Assembly (NCBI RefSeq): GCF_900129785.1
Contig: NZ_FSRC01000002.1
Location: forward strand, 558,001-622,000
Direction: 5' to 3'
DNA from: Algoriphagus halophilus
GTDB taxonomy: Bacteria > Bacteroidota > Bacteroidia > Cytophagales > Cyclobacteriaceae
Length of the DNA: 64,000 nucleotides
The notes under the pieces: generated by a model
What the model saw: the letters and a program-made list of their open reading frames with translations, nothing else
Database searches by the model: none
What the model was told of the DNA's origin: nothing
Position numbers and translations under genes: made by a program
Part shown: positions 28,234 to 39,500 of the stretch, piece by piece
How the letters are laid out: each line of letters opens with the position of its first letter
Position numbering within the stretch: the stretch's first letter is position 1

Positions 28234-28969
28234 ATGAGGAAAATTTTATTGGTTGATAACAAAGTAAGTACCTCAACTATGCTCTGGGTGAAATCCTTCT
28301 GGTTGTTTTAGAGATTTTGATCGCACTCGAAGTCAACACTTGGAATGAAAACAGAAAACTAAAAAACCAGAAAGCGATTTTAATAGAAAATCTCAGACAG
28401 GATTACCAAGAAAACCTCAACTGCTTGGACCGTATTTTTTAATTTTTAGAAAATAGGGAAGCTTATACTAGAGAACTACTTTATTAAATACCCTTCCTGA
28501 AGAGCTTGACAGCTTTCATATCGTATTTGCTTTAGAAAGAGCAGGCTTTGTTCACTACTTCAATCCATCATAACCTGCCGATGAAGAAATGAAATACTCG
28601 GGGACTTTGAGTCTGATAACAAATAAGGACCTAAAACCTGTTTTGTCCAGTTATGAAACTTTTTTGGAATACAGCTTCAGGTTAGAAGGGGGAAACAAGG
28701 AGCCTATTCAAGAATATTCCGAGCATATCTTGAAATACATGGAACCCGATTTTGGTGATGTGAACATCACTTTCAATGAGTCAAGAAAATATGCCTCTGT
28801 AAAATTTGACCTTGAAGCCATGTCAAATGATCCTGAAATTCAGTATCTTCTGAAAATTATTATCCAAAAGAGTGTTTCCGAGGCCGGATATAAGGAGCGT
28901 ATCCTCAGACCGGGATTAACTAGAATTATAGATTTGATTGAAGGAGAACTAAACCAAACAGCGGAATAA
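28234..28969 (+). pseudogene. Decayed DUF6090-family copy 9
   Basis: The ATG at 28234 gives MRKILLVDNKVST, and one base shift later the text LNYALGEILLVVLEILIALE plus VNTWNENRK appears (about 28277-28350). This is the DUF6090 membrane helix. The frame then meets a TAA near 28440, needs another shift, meets a further TAA near 28572 in the text FNPS-stop-PADEEMKYSG, and continues open from 28589 to 28969 (126 residues if started at an internal ATG). The mid element MKYSGTLSLITNKDLKPVL is still recognisable. About 15 codons of the basic N-terminal region are also missing. Several independent lesions make a sequencing artefact unlikely. Confidence 0.82.
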
Positions 28970-29059
28970 CAACTTGAATTCTTGTTTCCCGACTCTCTTC
29001 ATTCATTAGTTGATCTATCCAGTGGCATTCTGACACATGTTATTTAGACAGTTTTTTTA

Positions 29060-32000
29060 ATGAAAAAGCTATTCCAAACACCATTTTTTATGATGTTTCA
29101 GTTCTGCGGTTTGGCCATGATTTCTTTGGCTCTAAACGCTCAGAACATTTCTCAGAATGCAGTTTTCAACAACATCACATCAGATGAGGGACTGCCAAGT
29201 ACTTCAGTCACCGATGTGACTCAGGACACCTACGGATTTATCTATCTGGGTACCTGGGAAGGAGTTTTCCAGTTTGATGGAAAAAATTTTAAAAAGATTT
29301 TTTATGAAGGCCGATATGTAGAAGCAGATGAAAAGGGAGGGATCTGGATAGAAGCCGAAGATGGGGATTTGGTTTATTATGACTCCAATAAAGATAGCCT
29401 TTCATTTTACTGGGATATTGATTTGAATAGGAGGTATGTCCAAGTCCTCTTGGGAAAGCAAGGTGAAGTATTTGCCTCCACCACAAAAGGAATCATGAAG
29501 CTAGACCCGGAAACTCAAAAATTTATTTTAGAGCCTGGGCAGGAATCAGGTGAAGTATATAATCTTCAACTTGGGGATAACGGAAGAGTAAATTTTATTT
29601 TAGTTCAAAATGGGAAAGAGGCAAAAATGGGGAAGAGGCATCCTGATGGGAAATTTCACTATGAACAATTTCCTCTTGATGAAAACACTATAAATAAAAC
29701 ATCCTTTGCCAAATACCGCCAAACTATCATTCTTCCTTACGGGAATTCAGGCACAGTTCTTTTAAATCCGAGTGGATTGGCTACACGGGAATCCGATACT
29801 GAACCTTGGACATTTAAAAAATTCAGTGAACCTGAACTATTGAAGGAAAGAGGCCTTGGGAGTGAAGCTTCTTATATAATTCATGGTCCATTTATATGGC
29901 TCAACCAACGGAATGCGATCACCAAAATCAATGTAGAAACAGGGGAATCCTTAACCATCCATTCTGGTACGAATACCCACAAAGAACTACTTCCAATGTC
30001 CAGTGATCACGGATGCAAATTATATTTGGATCGACAAGGGGTCATATGGATCTCTAGATTCGCCTATGGAATCAGCCTTTTAAATACGCATCAATCTGAT
30101 TTTGGCCTTTTACGGGATGAACAAGGAAAAATCATCCCTGATATCCTTTCTTCTTACGAACTGGAAGATGGATCTTTTTGGATAGGTCAGCGGATTTCTA
30201 TGGAAAGTGGACTCATTCATTTTGCTGCAGATGGAAAGAGCATTCTCCACAGAATTGGAGCTTCCCAGGATAATCCTCCTGCTGGTAAAACATTCGGGTC
30301 AGAATTATCGCATCCCTATCCTTGGGCAATTGCAGAGACTTCTGATTCTACACTTTGGATAGGAACAGGCTCTCCTGGAGATCAAAATGGAGGACTCAAT
30401 CGGATAGACCCAAAAACAGGTTTGATTACCCGGTATCGAAATGATCCAAATGATTCAACCTCTTTAAGTAAAAATTGGATTTTTGGAATTCATGTAGATG
30501 CTAGGGACAAACTTTGGATCAGTCATACCGATGGAATAGATTTTTTTGATCCTGAAATAGAAAAATTCACCGCAATGGTCAAAGATTCTTCCAATTCCAG
30601 ACCTCGAGGAGTATTGATTGATTCTCAGGAAAATCTTTTGGTCCAAAGAACTGAAGGTGGAAGCTCTTGGATATTGATCGACACCAAATCTAAATCTGTA
30701 ATTAAACAAGGTACATTCTTCGGTGAAGATTTAGGTTATTCACCCTCTCGGCCGGTTCTTGATACGAAAGGAAGAGTCTGGATTGCTACAGTGGATGGAT
30801 TTGGCTATGCAGATGAGGAATACAATGGATTAAAATTCTGGCAGACTTATGAAGAGTTTGGATTTCGAGACCTTGAAATCAGAGCCTTGAGCTATGATGT
30901 GGATGGGTACCTCTATTTTGGAACTTCGGATGGCATTTTTCAATACCTCCCAGAAACTGGCAAAACAGTAAGATTTGGTATTGAAAGGGGGCTTCAATCC
31001 AGTTCATTCAATCCCAAACTGAAAAATCGTGGCCCATCTGGAAAAATCTACTTTTCGGGAAATGGTGGAATGAATGTGTTTGATCCCAGTGAACTTCAAA
31101 CTAATCCATACCCTCCAAAAATCATTATTAGAGGAATAACCCTAGATGGTAAAAATTACCAAAACTATTTGGACTCCACAGAAAGGAAACCAAACCATAC
31201 CATTTCTTCTCTGCTTATTCCTCCTGGAATCACCACTTTAAATATCAATTTTGCGGCCATTCACTTTGGGGGAAGCGGGAATAATAATACGCAATACCGA
31301 TTGGTCAATTTTGATGACAATTGGCAAGATGCAAATGGAAATGCTGTTTTTACCAACCTTCCAGCAGGAAATTATACGCTTGAATTGAAATCAGAAAACC
31401 TTGATGGGATCTGGAGTGAAGAACCTAAACTGTTATCCATAAAGGTATTACCTCCTTGGTATCAAACCTGGTGGGCTTATCTACTTTATTCATGCCTATT
31501 TTTCCTTGCCGCTTATGGCTTCATTCGGGAACAAAGGAAAAGAGCCGCTAGAAAGGAAAGGGAATTAGCAAAAGATCGGGAGCTAGCTCAGGCCAAAGAG
31601 ATTGAAAAAGCTTACTCCGAACTTAAATCTACTCAGGCCCAACTGATCCAATCAGAAAAGATGGCTTCACTTGGAGAGCTGACAGCAGGAATTGCACATG
31701 AAATTCAAAACCCCCTCAATTTTGTCAATAACTTCTCAGAAGTAAGCTCTGAAATGATTGATGAACTCCAAGAAGAATTGCAAAATGGAGAGTTGGAAGA
31801 AGCCAAGCTCCTAGCTACCGATATTAAAGGTAATCTCAACAAAATCACCCACCATGGGAAGCGAGCAGATTCTATCGTCAAAGGAATGCTCGAACATAGT
31901 CGCACCAACAAAGGAGAAAAGGAACTAACCGACATTAATACGCTAGTTGATGAGTTTATAAGGCTTTCTTACCATGGTTTACGTGCAAAAGATAAATCTT

Positions 32001-32473
32001 TCAATGCTGATTTTAAGCTAGATCTTGACCCTAATCTTCCTAAAGTAAAGATAGTGGCTTCCGATATAGGAAGAGTGATTTTGAACTTGGTGAATAACGC
32101 ATTTTATGCTGTAGATGAAAAAGCGAAAAATACTCCCCAACCCTCCCGAAATATCGGGACTGGCTCTCAAGGTGGAGAAGTCTATAAACCAGAGGTTACT
32201 GTAAAAACAACGACGACCACATCCCATTCAGGCCTGCCGGACGGTCAGGTAGGGGTAGAAATCTCCGTCCGTGACAATGGATCCGGCATCCCTGAATCCA
32301 TCAAAGAGAAAATCTTCCAACCTTTCTTTACCACCAAGCCGACAGGCTCTGGTACCGGGCTAGGATTGTCTCTCAGCTATGATATAGTGAAAGCACATGG
32401 AGGATACTTACAAGTCAAGAGTATAGAGGGAGAAGAAACAGAGATAAGTATCATTTTGCCAATTGAACCTTAG
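29060..32473 (+). CDS. Periplasmic-propeller sensor histidine kinase A (reg_prop/Y_Y_Y)
   Basis: The 1137-residue protein has a signal peptide (to about residue 27, LALNAQN). A periplasmic beta-propeller built of reg_prop-type blades follows ([37 protein letters not shown]). Next come a Y_Y_Y-type Ig-like domain (FAAIHFGG to [16 protein letters not shown]), a membrane span at about 805-825 ([18 protein letters not shown]), a coiled coil and a kinase core. His880 is in [14 protein letters not shown]1 is DNGSGIP, and the lid is [18 protein letters not shown]. This is the layout of hybrid two-component systems in Bacteroidota, but without the fused receiver and AraC parts. Between the N and G1 boxes it carries a repeat-bearing insertion (about 32130-32260). 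Confidence 0.87.
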   Translation: MKKLFQTPFFMMFQFCGLAMISLALNAQNISQNAVFNNITSDEGLPSTSVTDVTQDTYGFIYLGTWEGVFQFDGKNFKKIFYEGRYVEADEKGGIWIEAEDGDLVYYDSNKDSLSFYWDIDLNRRYVQVLLGKQGEVFASTTKGIMKLDPETQKFILEPGQESGEVYNLQLGDNGRVNFILVQNGKEAKMGKRHPDGKFHYEQFPLDENTINKTSFAKYRQTIILPYGNSGTVLLNPSGLATRESDTEPWTFKKFSEPELLKERGLGSEASYIIHGPFIWLNQRNAITKINVETGESLTIHSGTNTHKELLPMSSDHGCKLYLDRQGVIWISRFAYGISLLNTHQSDFGLLRDEQGKIIPDILSSYELEDGSFWIGQRISMESGLIHFAADGKSILHRIGASQDNPPAGKTFGSELSHPYPWAIAETSDSTLWIGTGSPGDQNGGLNRIDPKTGLITRYRNDPNDSTSLSKNWIFGIHVDARDKLWISHTDGIDFFDPEIEKFTAMVKDSSNSRPRGVLIDSQENLLVQRTEGGSSWILIDTKSKSVIKQGTFFGEDLGYSPSRPVLDTKGRVWIATVDGFGYADEEYNGLKFWQTYEEFGFRDLEIRALSYDVDGYLYFGTSDGIFQYLPETGKTVRFGIERGLQSSSFNPKLKNRGPSGKIYFSGNGGMNVFDPSELQTNPYPPKIIIRGITLDGKNYQNYLDSTERKPNHTISSLLIPPGITTLNINFAAIHFGGSGNNNTQYRLVNFDDNWQDANGNAVFTNLPAGNYTLELKSENLDGIWSEEPKLLSIKVLPPWYQTWWAYLLYSCLFFLAAYGFIREQRKRAARKERELAKDRELAQAKEIEKAYSELKSTQAQLIQSEKMASLGELTAGIAHEIQNPLNFVNNFSEVSSEMIDELQEELQNGELEEAKLLATDIKGNLNKITHHGKRADSIVKGMLEHSRTNKGEKELTDINTLVDEFIRLSYHGLRAKDKSFNADFKLDLDPNLPKVKIVASDIGRVILNLVNNAFYAVDEKAKNTPQPSRNIGTGSQGGEVYKPEVTVKTTTTTSHSGLPDGQVGVEISVRDNGSGIPESIKEKIFQPFFTTKPTGSGTGLGLSLSYDIVKAHGGYLQVKSIEGEETEISIILPIEP
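32141..32164 (+). repeat. 24-base repeat with internal palindrome inside kinase ATPase loop, copy B
   Basis: TCCCGA (32144-32149) and TCGGGA (32154-32159) form an inverted repeat around AATA. The whole 24-base segment matches the reverse complement of 17078-17101 at 20 of 24 positions by eye. It is translated in frame as part of the kinase. Confidence 0.6.
32233..32253 (+). repeat. Short GC-rich near-palindrome inside kinase ATPase loop
   Basis: CCTGCC at 32233-32238 faces GGTAGG at 32248-32253 (one G-T pair) around a GC-rich centre, encoding the in-frame text GLPDGQVG. Its base composition differs from the flanking kinase codons, and it lies about 70 bases after the repeat at 32141. Confidence 0.4.
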
Positions 32474-32478
32474 AATTT

Positions 32479-32604
32479 ATGATACGAACCAAAATTCAAT
32501 TAGCTGTAGCAGAAATCAAAGATGACAACTTTTGGGGAAGTCATCTTAAAGGAGATTTGGAGACTATTTCCAACAGGTACGATAACAGGTTTGGATCGCT
32601 ATGA
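32479..32604 (+). CDS. Possible small protein of 41 residues
   Basis: An ATG at 32479, six bases after the previous stop, opens a 42-codon frame ending at TGA 32602-32604. The product begins MIRTKIQLAVAEIKDDNFWG and ends NRYDNRFGSL. Composition and codon use look protein-like (alternating charged and hydrophobic residues, a Trp), and the frame fills most of the 177-base gap between two kinase genes. I do not recognise it. It could equally be a fragment of a decayed gene. No strong ribosome-binding site is seen. Confidence 0.3.
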   Translation: MIRTKIQLAVAEIKDDNFWGSHLKGDLETISNRYDNRFGSL

Positions 32605-32650
32605 ATTATCTCTTCCAAACCAAAATTTCAATTAATAAAACCGGTCAAAT

Positions 32651-35600
32651 ATGAACCATTCGATTTTAAACTCAACCCAACTTTTCTTTTTTCTATTTGG
32701 TTTGATTTGGGCAACTATCCCTGAAGCTAAATCCCAGGAAATCCAACTGGAAACCATCTCTATCTCCAACGGACTCGCATCTCCTCAAGTGATGGATGTA
32801 ATGCAAGATAGTTATGGATTAATTTGGGTTGGTACTTCAAATGGGCTTCAACGATATGATGGTTATAGCTGGAAAACCTACCGTAACATCATTGGAAATG
32901 CGAATAGCCTTCAACATAATATGATTTTTGATATTGCGGAAGATGCCAACCGCAACCTTTGGATTGCTAACGAATTTGGACTTACCTACTTTGACCGGGC
33001 AAAAAACACCTTCAAAAATTATAATATTGATTCCACTTTTAAGACAGCAGGAGCATCAAGAACGCTCCAGGTCCTTCCTGATTCTCAAGGTAGAATTTGG
33101 GCCAGTACTTTAGGATTTGAAATTATTCAATTTGATCCGGAATCAGATACATGGATCCAAGCCCCCTATGCAAATATAAATGGAAAGCCGGCAGTCCATT
33201 CTTACATATCCATGTTTGTTTATGAGGATAATGCAGGAGGAATATGGGGAGGTTCAGCCAACCATGGTCTCATGTACCTTCCCAAAGGAGCTTCAGAGTT
33301 TAGACCCATAAAATTTGATATAGAAAACACCTTAAACAGCTTTGAAAATACCATTTCAGAAATCTATGAAGACAAAGATGGAATTCTTTGGATTACCAGC
33401 CGCCAAGGAATTTTCAAATATGATGTAGCAAATAACAAGCTCAGGGAAATAGTCACTTATGATTCTGGAAATGAAGATATTGCTACTTTTTTAAATTCGA
33501 TAAGGGAGGATTCTGAGGGTAATATTTGGATTTTGAACAACTATCGTGGCATACTCAAGTTTGAAGGAAACAGCGACCAATACACCGAAGTTTTGATACC
33601 TGGAAATCGGAAAATGAATACTGGGTTTTGGACAAATCGATTGACAGAATTGATGATTGACAAAAGTGGAATATTTTGGTTCGGTTCACGCGCAGAAGGC
33701 CTATTCAAATACGATCCTGTCAATCAACCTTTTAAGTTTTATAGCCACAACGCAGAAGATCCAAATTCATTGAGCCAGGGAGGAACGTATGGACTCTTTG
33801 CTTCCAAGATCTCACCGGGGAAAATTTATATAGGTACTCGTGGAAATGGAATAAACATCTTCAATGAAGAAGATGAAAGTATACAAAAAGTAGGATTCTC
33901 ATCAGCAAATGACATGTTTGGAGGGTCTGCTAGATCAATTTATGAGCAGGCCGATGGCACCATTTGGGTGGGTACTTGGGGGGACGGGTTGATTAAAATG
34001 GATCAAAACTACCAAGAACTTAAACGGTACAAAAGAACCAATGAGGACGACAAAAAGGGGTTGCCAAATGATCAAGTAAGGGTAATCCGAGAAGATAAAA
34101 AGGGGAATATATGGATTGGAACCAACGGCGGGTTAACAGTACTTAATCCTGCTTCAGATGATTTTAATGAAATAGTAAGTAAATACAGCCAAACCTACCC
34201 CAATGAAATTCTCGATCAGGTAAGAACCTGGCTGCAGACGGGGCAGGAGATTACAAGTATCAAGGAAGTGGGGCAATCCGAAGAGCTAACGCAAGGATTT
34301 GAAATTTCTGAACGGGGCTCATATTACCTAGTAACAGTAGGAGAAGGAGATGCTGCAAGTATGGCTGATTATGGATGGCTTCAAAACTCCGCAGGAGAAA
34401 CCATCATTGGAATGGAATCGATAGATAATTCACTTTGGGCAGGTGGGGCTTTCAAAAATAGACTTCAGATCACTCAGGTCGAACTCAATCCTGGATCCTA
34501 TTCTCTACGGTATCGATCAGATGATAGCCACCATTTCAATAGTTGGAATGATCTAGAACCTGACTTGTTACCACTTTATGGTATTGCTATTTTTAAGCAA
34601 GACGGAGAATTAGCAAAACAATCCACCGTAGTCAATGTCAATGAACAGAATGTCGAAATCATTATTCAGGATGCCAATATCTCTGACATAGAAATGGGTG
34701 AGAAATATATATGGATTGCCAGTGCCAATGCAGGAGTTACTAGAATTGATCCTGAAACCAATTCGGTGAGATACTATACCAGTGATCCTTTAGACCCTAC
34801 AACTTTAAGTAATACACAGGTTTTTGATGTCATGGAATACAATGGGCAGCTTTGGATGGCGACTTATGGAGGGATTAATATTTTGGATATAGCAAGCGAT
34901 GAAATCACTTACTACACAGAACAGGATGGCCTGCCCACCAATTTTATAGAAACTGTTTTGCCAGGGGAAAATGGAGAAATGTGGTTTTCAACCCAAAATG
35001 GACTAATCCAAATGATGCAAAGTGAAGCTTTGGATAAAGTCACTTTTATTAATTACAATGAGGATGATGGTCTTGGCGGTGATTCCTTTATTTCCCTTGC
35101 AGCGGATAAAACTCGAGAAGGTAATTTTTATTTCGGAGGAGATCATGGGCTTACTACTTTCTCCACCGTGGCCTCAAATAAAATTCCCCCTTCAGTGATC
35201 ATATCAAATTTATTGATATCCAATCTTTCCGTGTACGAGATGGGAGAAAACTCTCCATTGGAGGTGGATTTACTTTCCTCAGATGAAATTAGCCTTCAGT
35301 ACGATCAGAATGATTTGAGTTTTGAATACGCGGCACTTCATTATGCCAATCCTACGAAAAACCAATATGCGCATATGCTCGAAGGTTTAGACCAGGATTG
35401 GATTTATGATAATAGAAATTTTGCATCTTACACCAACCTTGAGCCAGGAACCTATACTTTCAAAGTCATCGCTTCCAATGCCTACGGGATATGGAATGAA
35501 GAAGGTAAGAACTTACAAATCACAATACTACCTCCCTGGTGGAAAACTTGGTGGGCTTATCTGATTTACCTATTGATTGCAATAGGCATTATTGCAGCTG

Positions 35601-36553
35601 TTTTTGCCCTATTTAGAAAAAGGATCCAATTAAAGGAACGGGAGAAAACCAGACTCAAAGAAATCGCCCATGCCAAAGAAATAGAAAAAGCCTATGCAGA
35701 GCTGAAATCCACCCAAAATCAACTCATCCAATCTGAAAAAATGGCTTCGCTTGGGGAACTTACAGCTGGCATTGCCCATGAAATTCAAAATCCGCTCAAC
35801 TTCGTGAATAACTTCTCAGAGGTAAGTTCAGAAATGTTAGATGAACTTCATGAAGAATTGGAAAAAGGAGAGTTGGAGGAAGTCAAGCTCCTAGCCTCAG
35901 AAATTAAAGGCAACCTCAACAAAATCACCCACCATGGGAAACGTGCAGACTCCATTGTCAAAGGAATGCTAGAACATAGCCGAACCAACAAAGGAGAGAA
36001 AGAACTTACTGACCTCAATGCATTGGCAGATGAGTTTGTTAGACTTTCATATCATGGCCTTCGTGCCAAAGACAAAACATTCAATTCAGATTTTATCTTG
36101 AAGCTCGATCCTGATCTTCCAAACCTTCATGTTGTGGCTTCTGATATTGGAAGGGTGATTCTGAACTTGGTGAATAATGCATTTTACGCCTGCTCTGAGC
36201 GAAGCCGAAGTTCAGTCAAGGAGAATGGGAAATCAGGATCAAATGACTATCATCCAGAAGTGGTAGTGAGCACGAGAAAAGTAAAAAAAGGAATCGAGCT
36301 CATAGTAAAAGATAATGGTTCGGGCATCCCGGAATCCATCAAAGAGAAAATCTTCCAACCTTTCTTTACCACCAAGCCGACTGGTTCTGGTACTGGGCTA
36401 GGATTGTCTCTCAGCTATGATATAGTGAAAGCACATGGAGGAGACTTACGTGTGAAAAGTGTGGATGGAGAGGGTACTGAAATGGTCCTCTTCTTACCAT
36501 TAACAGATCAAATAAAAATAAATGAAGTGTTGACCCCAAACACTCAACCTTAA
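32651..36553 (+). CDS. Periplasmic-propeller sensor histidine kinase B with an inserted beta-rich domain
   Basis: The 1300-residue protein has a signal peptide (to about residue 29, EAKSQEI). A reg_prop beta-propeller follows (LIWVGTSNGLQRYDG, IWVGTWGDGLIKM, IWIGTNGGLTVL) and is interrupted at about residues 507-680 by a separate domain. That domain contains YYLVTVGEGDAASMADYGWL, GGAFKNRLQI and YSLRYRSDDSHHFNSWND. The propeller resumes, then come Y_Y_Y (YTFKVIASNAYGIWNEEG), a membrane span at about 968-990 and a kinase core. His1043 lies in [14 protein letters not shown]1 is DNGSGIP, and the lid is [18 protein letters not shown]. It carries the ACSERSRS segment after the N box. The next gene begins 11 bases downstream. 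Confidence 0.87.
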   Translation: MNHSILNSTQLFFFLFGLIWATIPEAKSQEIQLETISISNGLASPQVMDVMQDSYGLIWVGTSNGLQRYDGYSWKTYRNIIGNANSLQHNMIFDIAEDANRNLWIANEFGLTYFDRAKNTFKNYNIDSTFKTAGASRTLQVLPDSQGRIWASTLGFEIIQFDPESDTWIQAPYANINGKPAVHSYISMFVYEDNAGGIWGGSANHGLMYLPKGASEFRPIKFDIENTLNSFENTISEIYEDKDGILWITSRQGIFKYDVANNKLREIVTYDSGNEDIATFLNSIREDSEGNIWILNNYRGILKFEGNSDQYTEVLIPGNRKMNTGFWTNRLTELMIDKSGIFWFGSRAEGLFKYDPVNQPFKFYSHNAEDPNSLSQGGTYGLFASKISPGKIYIGTRGNGINIFNEEDESIQKVGFSSANDMFGGSARSIYEQADGTIWVGTWGDGLIKMDQNYQELKRYKRTNEDDKKGLPNDQVRVIREDKKGNIWIGTNGGLTVLNPASDDFNEIVSKYSQTYPNEILDQVRTWLQTGQEITSIKEVGQSEELTQGFEISERGSYYLVTVGEGDAASMADYGWLQNSAGETIIGMESIDNSLWAGGAFKNRLQITQVELNPGSYSLRYRSDDSHHFNSWNDLEPDLLPLYGIAIFKQDGELAKQSTVVNVNEQNVEIIIQDANISDIEMGEKYIWIASANAGVTRIDPETNSVRYYTSDPLDPTTLSNTQVFDVMEYNGQLWMATYGGINILDIASDEITYYTEQDGLPTNFIETVLPGENGEMWFSTQNGLIQMMQSEALDKVTFINYNEDDGLGGDSFISLAADKTREGNFYFGGDHGLTTFSTVASNKIPPSVIISNLLISNLSVYEMGENSPLEVDLLSSDEISLQYDQNDLSFEYAALHYANPTKNQYAHMLEGLDQDWIYDNRNFASYTNLEPGTYTFKVIASNAYGIWNEEGKNLQITILPPWWKTWWAYLIYLLIAIGIIAAVFALFRKRIQLKEREKTRLKEIAHAKEIEKAYAELKSTQNQLIQSEKMASLGELTAGIAHEIQNPLNFVNNFSEVSSEMLDELHEELEKGELEEVKLLASEIKGNLNKITHHGKRADSIVKGMLEHSRTNKGEKELTDLNALADEFVRLSYHGLRAKDKTFNSDFILKLDPDLPNLHVVASDIGRVILNLVNNAFYACSERSRSSVKENGKSGSNDYHPEVVVSTRKVKKGIELIVKDNGSGIPESIKEKIFQPFFTTKPTGSGTGLGLSLSYDIVKAHGGDLRVKSVDGEGTEMVLFLPLTDQIKINEVLTPNTQP
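36191..36210 (+). repeat. GAGCGAAG-type short repeat inside kinase ATPase loop, copy 2
   Basis: TGCTCTGAGCGAAGCCGAAG encodes CSERSRS directly after the N box, at the same alignment position as 16962-16980. The kinase at 36565 has a further decayed version encoding ADRSQS near 39510. Confidence 0.5.
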
Positions 36554-36564
36554 TAGATGAAATC

Positions 36565-39500
36565 ATGAAACACGACTTTTTGAAATATCTAGCACTGTCC
36601 AGTACGCTCATCTTAAGTTTACTGGCTTTCCAATCTTACAGCCAAATTAATGCATCAAAAGGAGTACCTAGCTTTACCAATTATGTGGTAGGTGATGATA
36701 ATTTTGCCGGTCAACAAATCTGGGATGTGAACCAAAATAAGGAAGGTTTTTTATTTGTTGGCACAAGTTCAGGTCTTCAAAAATTTGACGGTAAAAACTG
36801 GGAACTCCTTTCCTCTCCTACTACTGAATTCAATACCAATGTTAGGTCTACTCTACTTGCCTCTGATAGCACCTTCTATTTCGGATCGCTTGGGGATTTT
36901 GGTATTGTCACCACTGACTCCACTGGAAAAACCATAGAAACATCACTCATTGATGGCTATCCTTCGGACTTGATTTTTAATGATATTTGGTCGATTCGCG
37001 AAAGTCAGGGGAAAATTTACTTCCAAGCCCGAGAAGCAATTTTTATTTATACGCCAGCTTCGGAAAATCAGGGAAGCAATCTCAAAGTTTGGAAACCGGA
37101 CACCGAATTCATGTATGGATTTAGCCTAAATGATACTTATTACGCCCATCAGATTAATCTGGGCCTGTTTAAGGAACAAAATGGCGCATTGGAGTTGGTT
37201 CCCGGCAGTCAATTCTTGGGAGAGGATCGAGTACAGGTTTTATTACCCTATCAAGACTCTAAGGGGTTTTTGGTAGGCGCCTTCTCAGGAGGACTGTATC
37301 ATTACGATGGTCAGGATTTCATCCCTTTTCCAACTGAAATCGACCCTCTTCTAAAAGATAGAAGCTTATACAAAGCACTTAGTCTTCCTGATAACACCTA
37401 TGCCCTTAGTGTTTTGGGTCATGGCTTTTTTATCATCGATCAAGAGGGGAAAATAAAATCCCAGTTCAACACCAAAAATTCTATTACCGACCAAAGTGTC
37501 TATGCTTTTTTCCTGGACAATACTTCTAATTTATGGGTGGGTACGAATAGTGGCCTTTCAAAAATTGAAATCTTTTCACCGATTTCTCGATTTGATTCTG
37601 ATCAATATGAAATAGGTAGTCCATTATCTCTTGGTGCCTACGATGACAATTTATACATCGGAACATCAACTAATGTGTTGTACCTAGATAAGTCCGACGG
37701 GATCGTCAAGCAGGTAGAGGGAATTCCCAATACTCAGGTATTTGATCTTGTTCCAGATGGTAATCAGATGTTGAGCACTGGAGTTGGGGTTTATTCAATT
37801 AGGGGAAAAACCTCCAAGATTATCCCAGGCACGGAGAGCTACCAGACACTTAAAATAGTGATTTCGGAATTTCATCCAGGTTATGTGTTTATTAGTGGTG
37901 GTTTTGGAATTCAGGTATTTAAGAGAGAAAAGGGGATCAACGGAGAGTATGATTATGAAAATATCGGCTCAATTTCCGGTGTGGAACGATCGATCTATAG
38001 TTTGGCCGAAAATCAAGAAGGTGAACTCTGGGGCGGTACCCAGGCAGGGGTACTATTTAGGATTGTTTTCCAAAAAACGGCATCTGGCAATCTAGATGTT
38101 CCCAACGCAAGGGTAACAGAAATCAGCGAAAAAGACGGAGTTAGAGGTTTATCAGGTCTTGCCGTGGGTCCGATCGAAGGTAAAGTATATACTTCTGGTA
38201 TCGATGGGTTCTATTTTTTCAATTCAAGTATCAATGAATTTGAGCGTGACCCTGTATTCAGTTTCTCTGATGAGGTAGCCAATATCAACTTAGACACTTA
38301 TGGCCTTGGAGTGGGCGAAACCGGCAATGTATATTTAGACTTCAAAGGAGAAAAACGCTTGGCTGTGCGGCAAGATGATGGAAGCTTTCAGCTCCAATCT
38401 TATCCCTTTAATTTGATTACGGCCAGTTCAGTGGCCTCTGGATTTACTGAACCCAATGGGGTAATATGGTTTGGTACAGATGACGGACTGATCAGGCTTG
38501 ATCCCAATAAAGATTATAGAACAGACCATCCGCTTCCACTTTATTTCACTTCTGCATCGACGAGCGAGAATATTTTACCGATTAGCATGCAGTCCGGAGG
38601 ATCAACTGTGGAAATTCCATATAAGGGCAATTCCATTAGTTTTAACTTTACTGCACCATTTTTTGTAAAAGAAAATCAGATTCGATATCAGACATTTTTA
38701 GAGGGACTGGATGAAGAATGGTCTGACTGGACAGAAAATGTCTCAAGGGAATTCTCCAATCTCCCTTATGGATCGTACACCTTTCGAGTACGTGCAAAAA
38801 ACACCTTTAACACCATCTCTAATGAGATCGCCTACCCCTTTGAAATACTTCCCCCTTGGTATGCCACTTGGTGGGCATTCCTCATTTACTTTATTGTCTT
38901 TGTCTTAATCGTCTATGGGCTGGTTAAATTCCAGACTAACAGGGTTTTGGCAAGAGAAAAAGTAAAAACACAGGAACGGGAATTAGCTCAGGCCAAAGAA
39001 ATTGAAAAAGCATATAAAGAACTCAAGGCTACACAGGCTCAACTAATTCAATCCGAAAAAATGGCTTCTCTTGGAGAGCTCACAGCTGGAATTGCTCATG
39101 AAATTCAAAATCCCTTGAATTTCGTAAACAACTTTTCCGACCTCAATCAAGAGCTCATCGATGAATTAGAAGACGAAATCGAAAAAGGAAACCTTGCTGA
39201 AGTGAAGCAAATTGCCGCCTCCATCAAGGAGAATGAGGCCAAAATCCAACAACATGGTAGGCGTGCAGATCTAATCGTCAAAGGAATGCTCCAACACAGC
39301 AGAGCTAATTCCGGTGAGAAAAAGGAAACCGATCTCAACTCCCTTGCTGAGGAATTTCTGAAGCTCTCCTATCATGGGCTTCGTGCAAAAGACAAGAGTT
39401 TTAATGCAAACTTCAAGCTTGATCTCGACCCTACTCTTCCTAAAGTAAAAGTAGTGGCTTCAGATATCGGAAGAGTGATTTTAAATTTGGTGAATAATGC

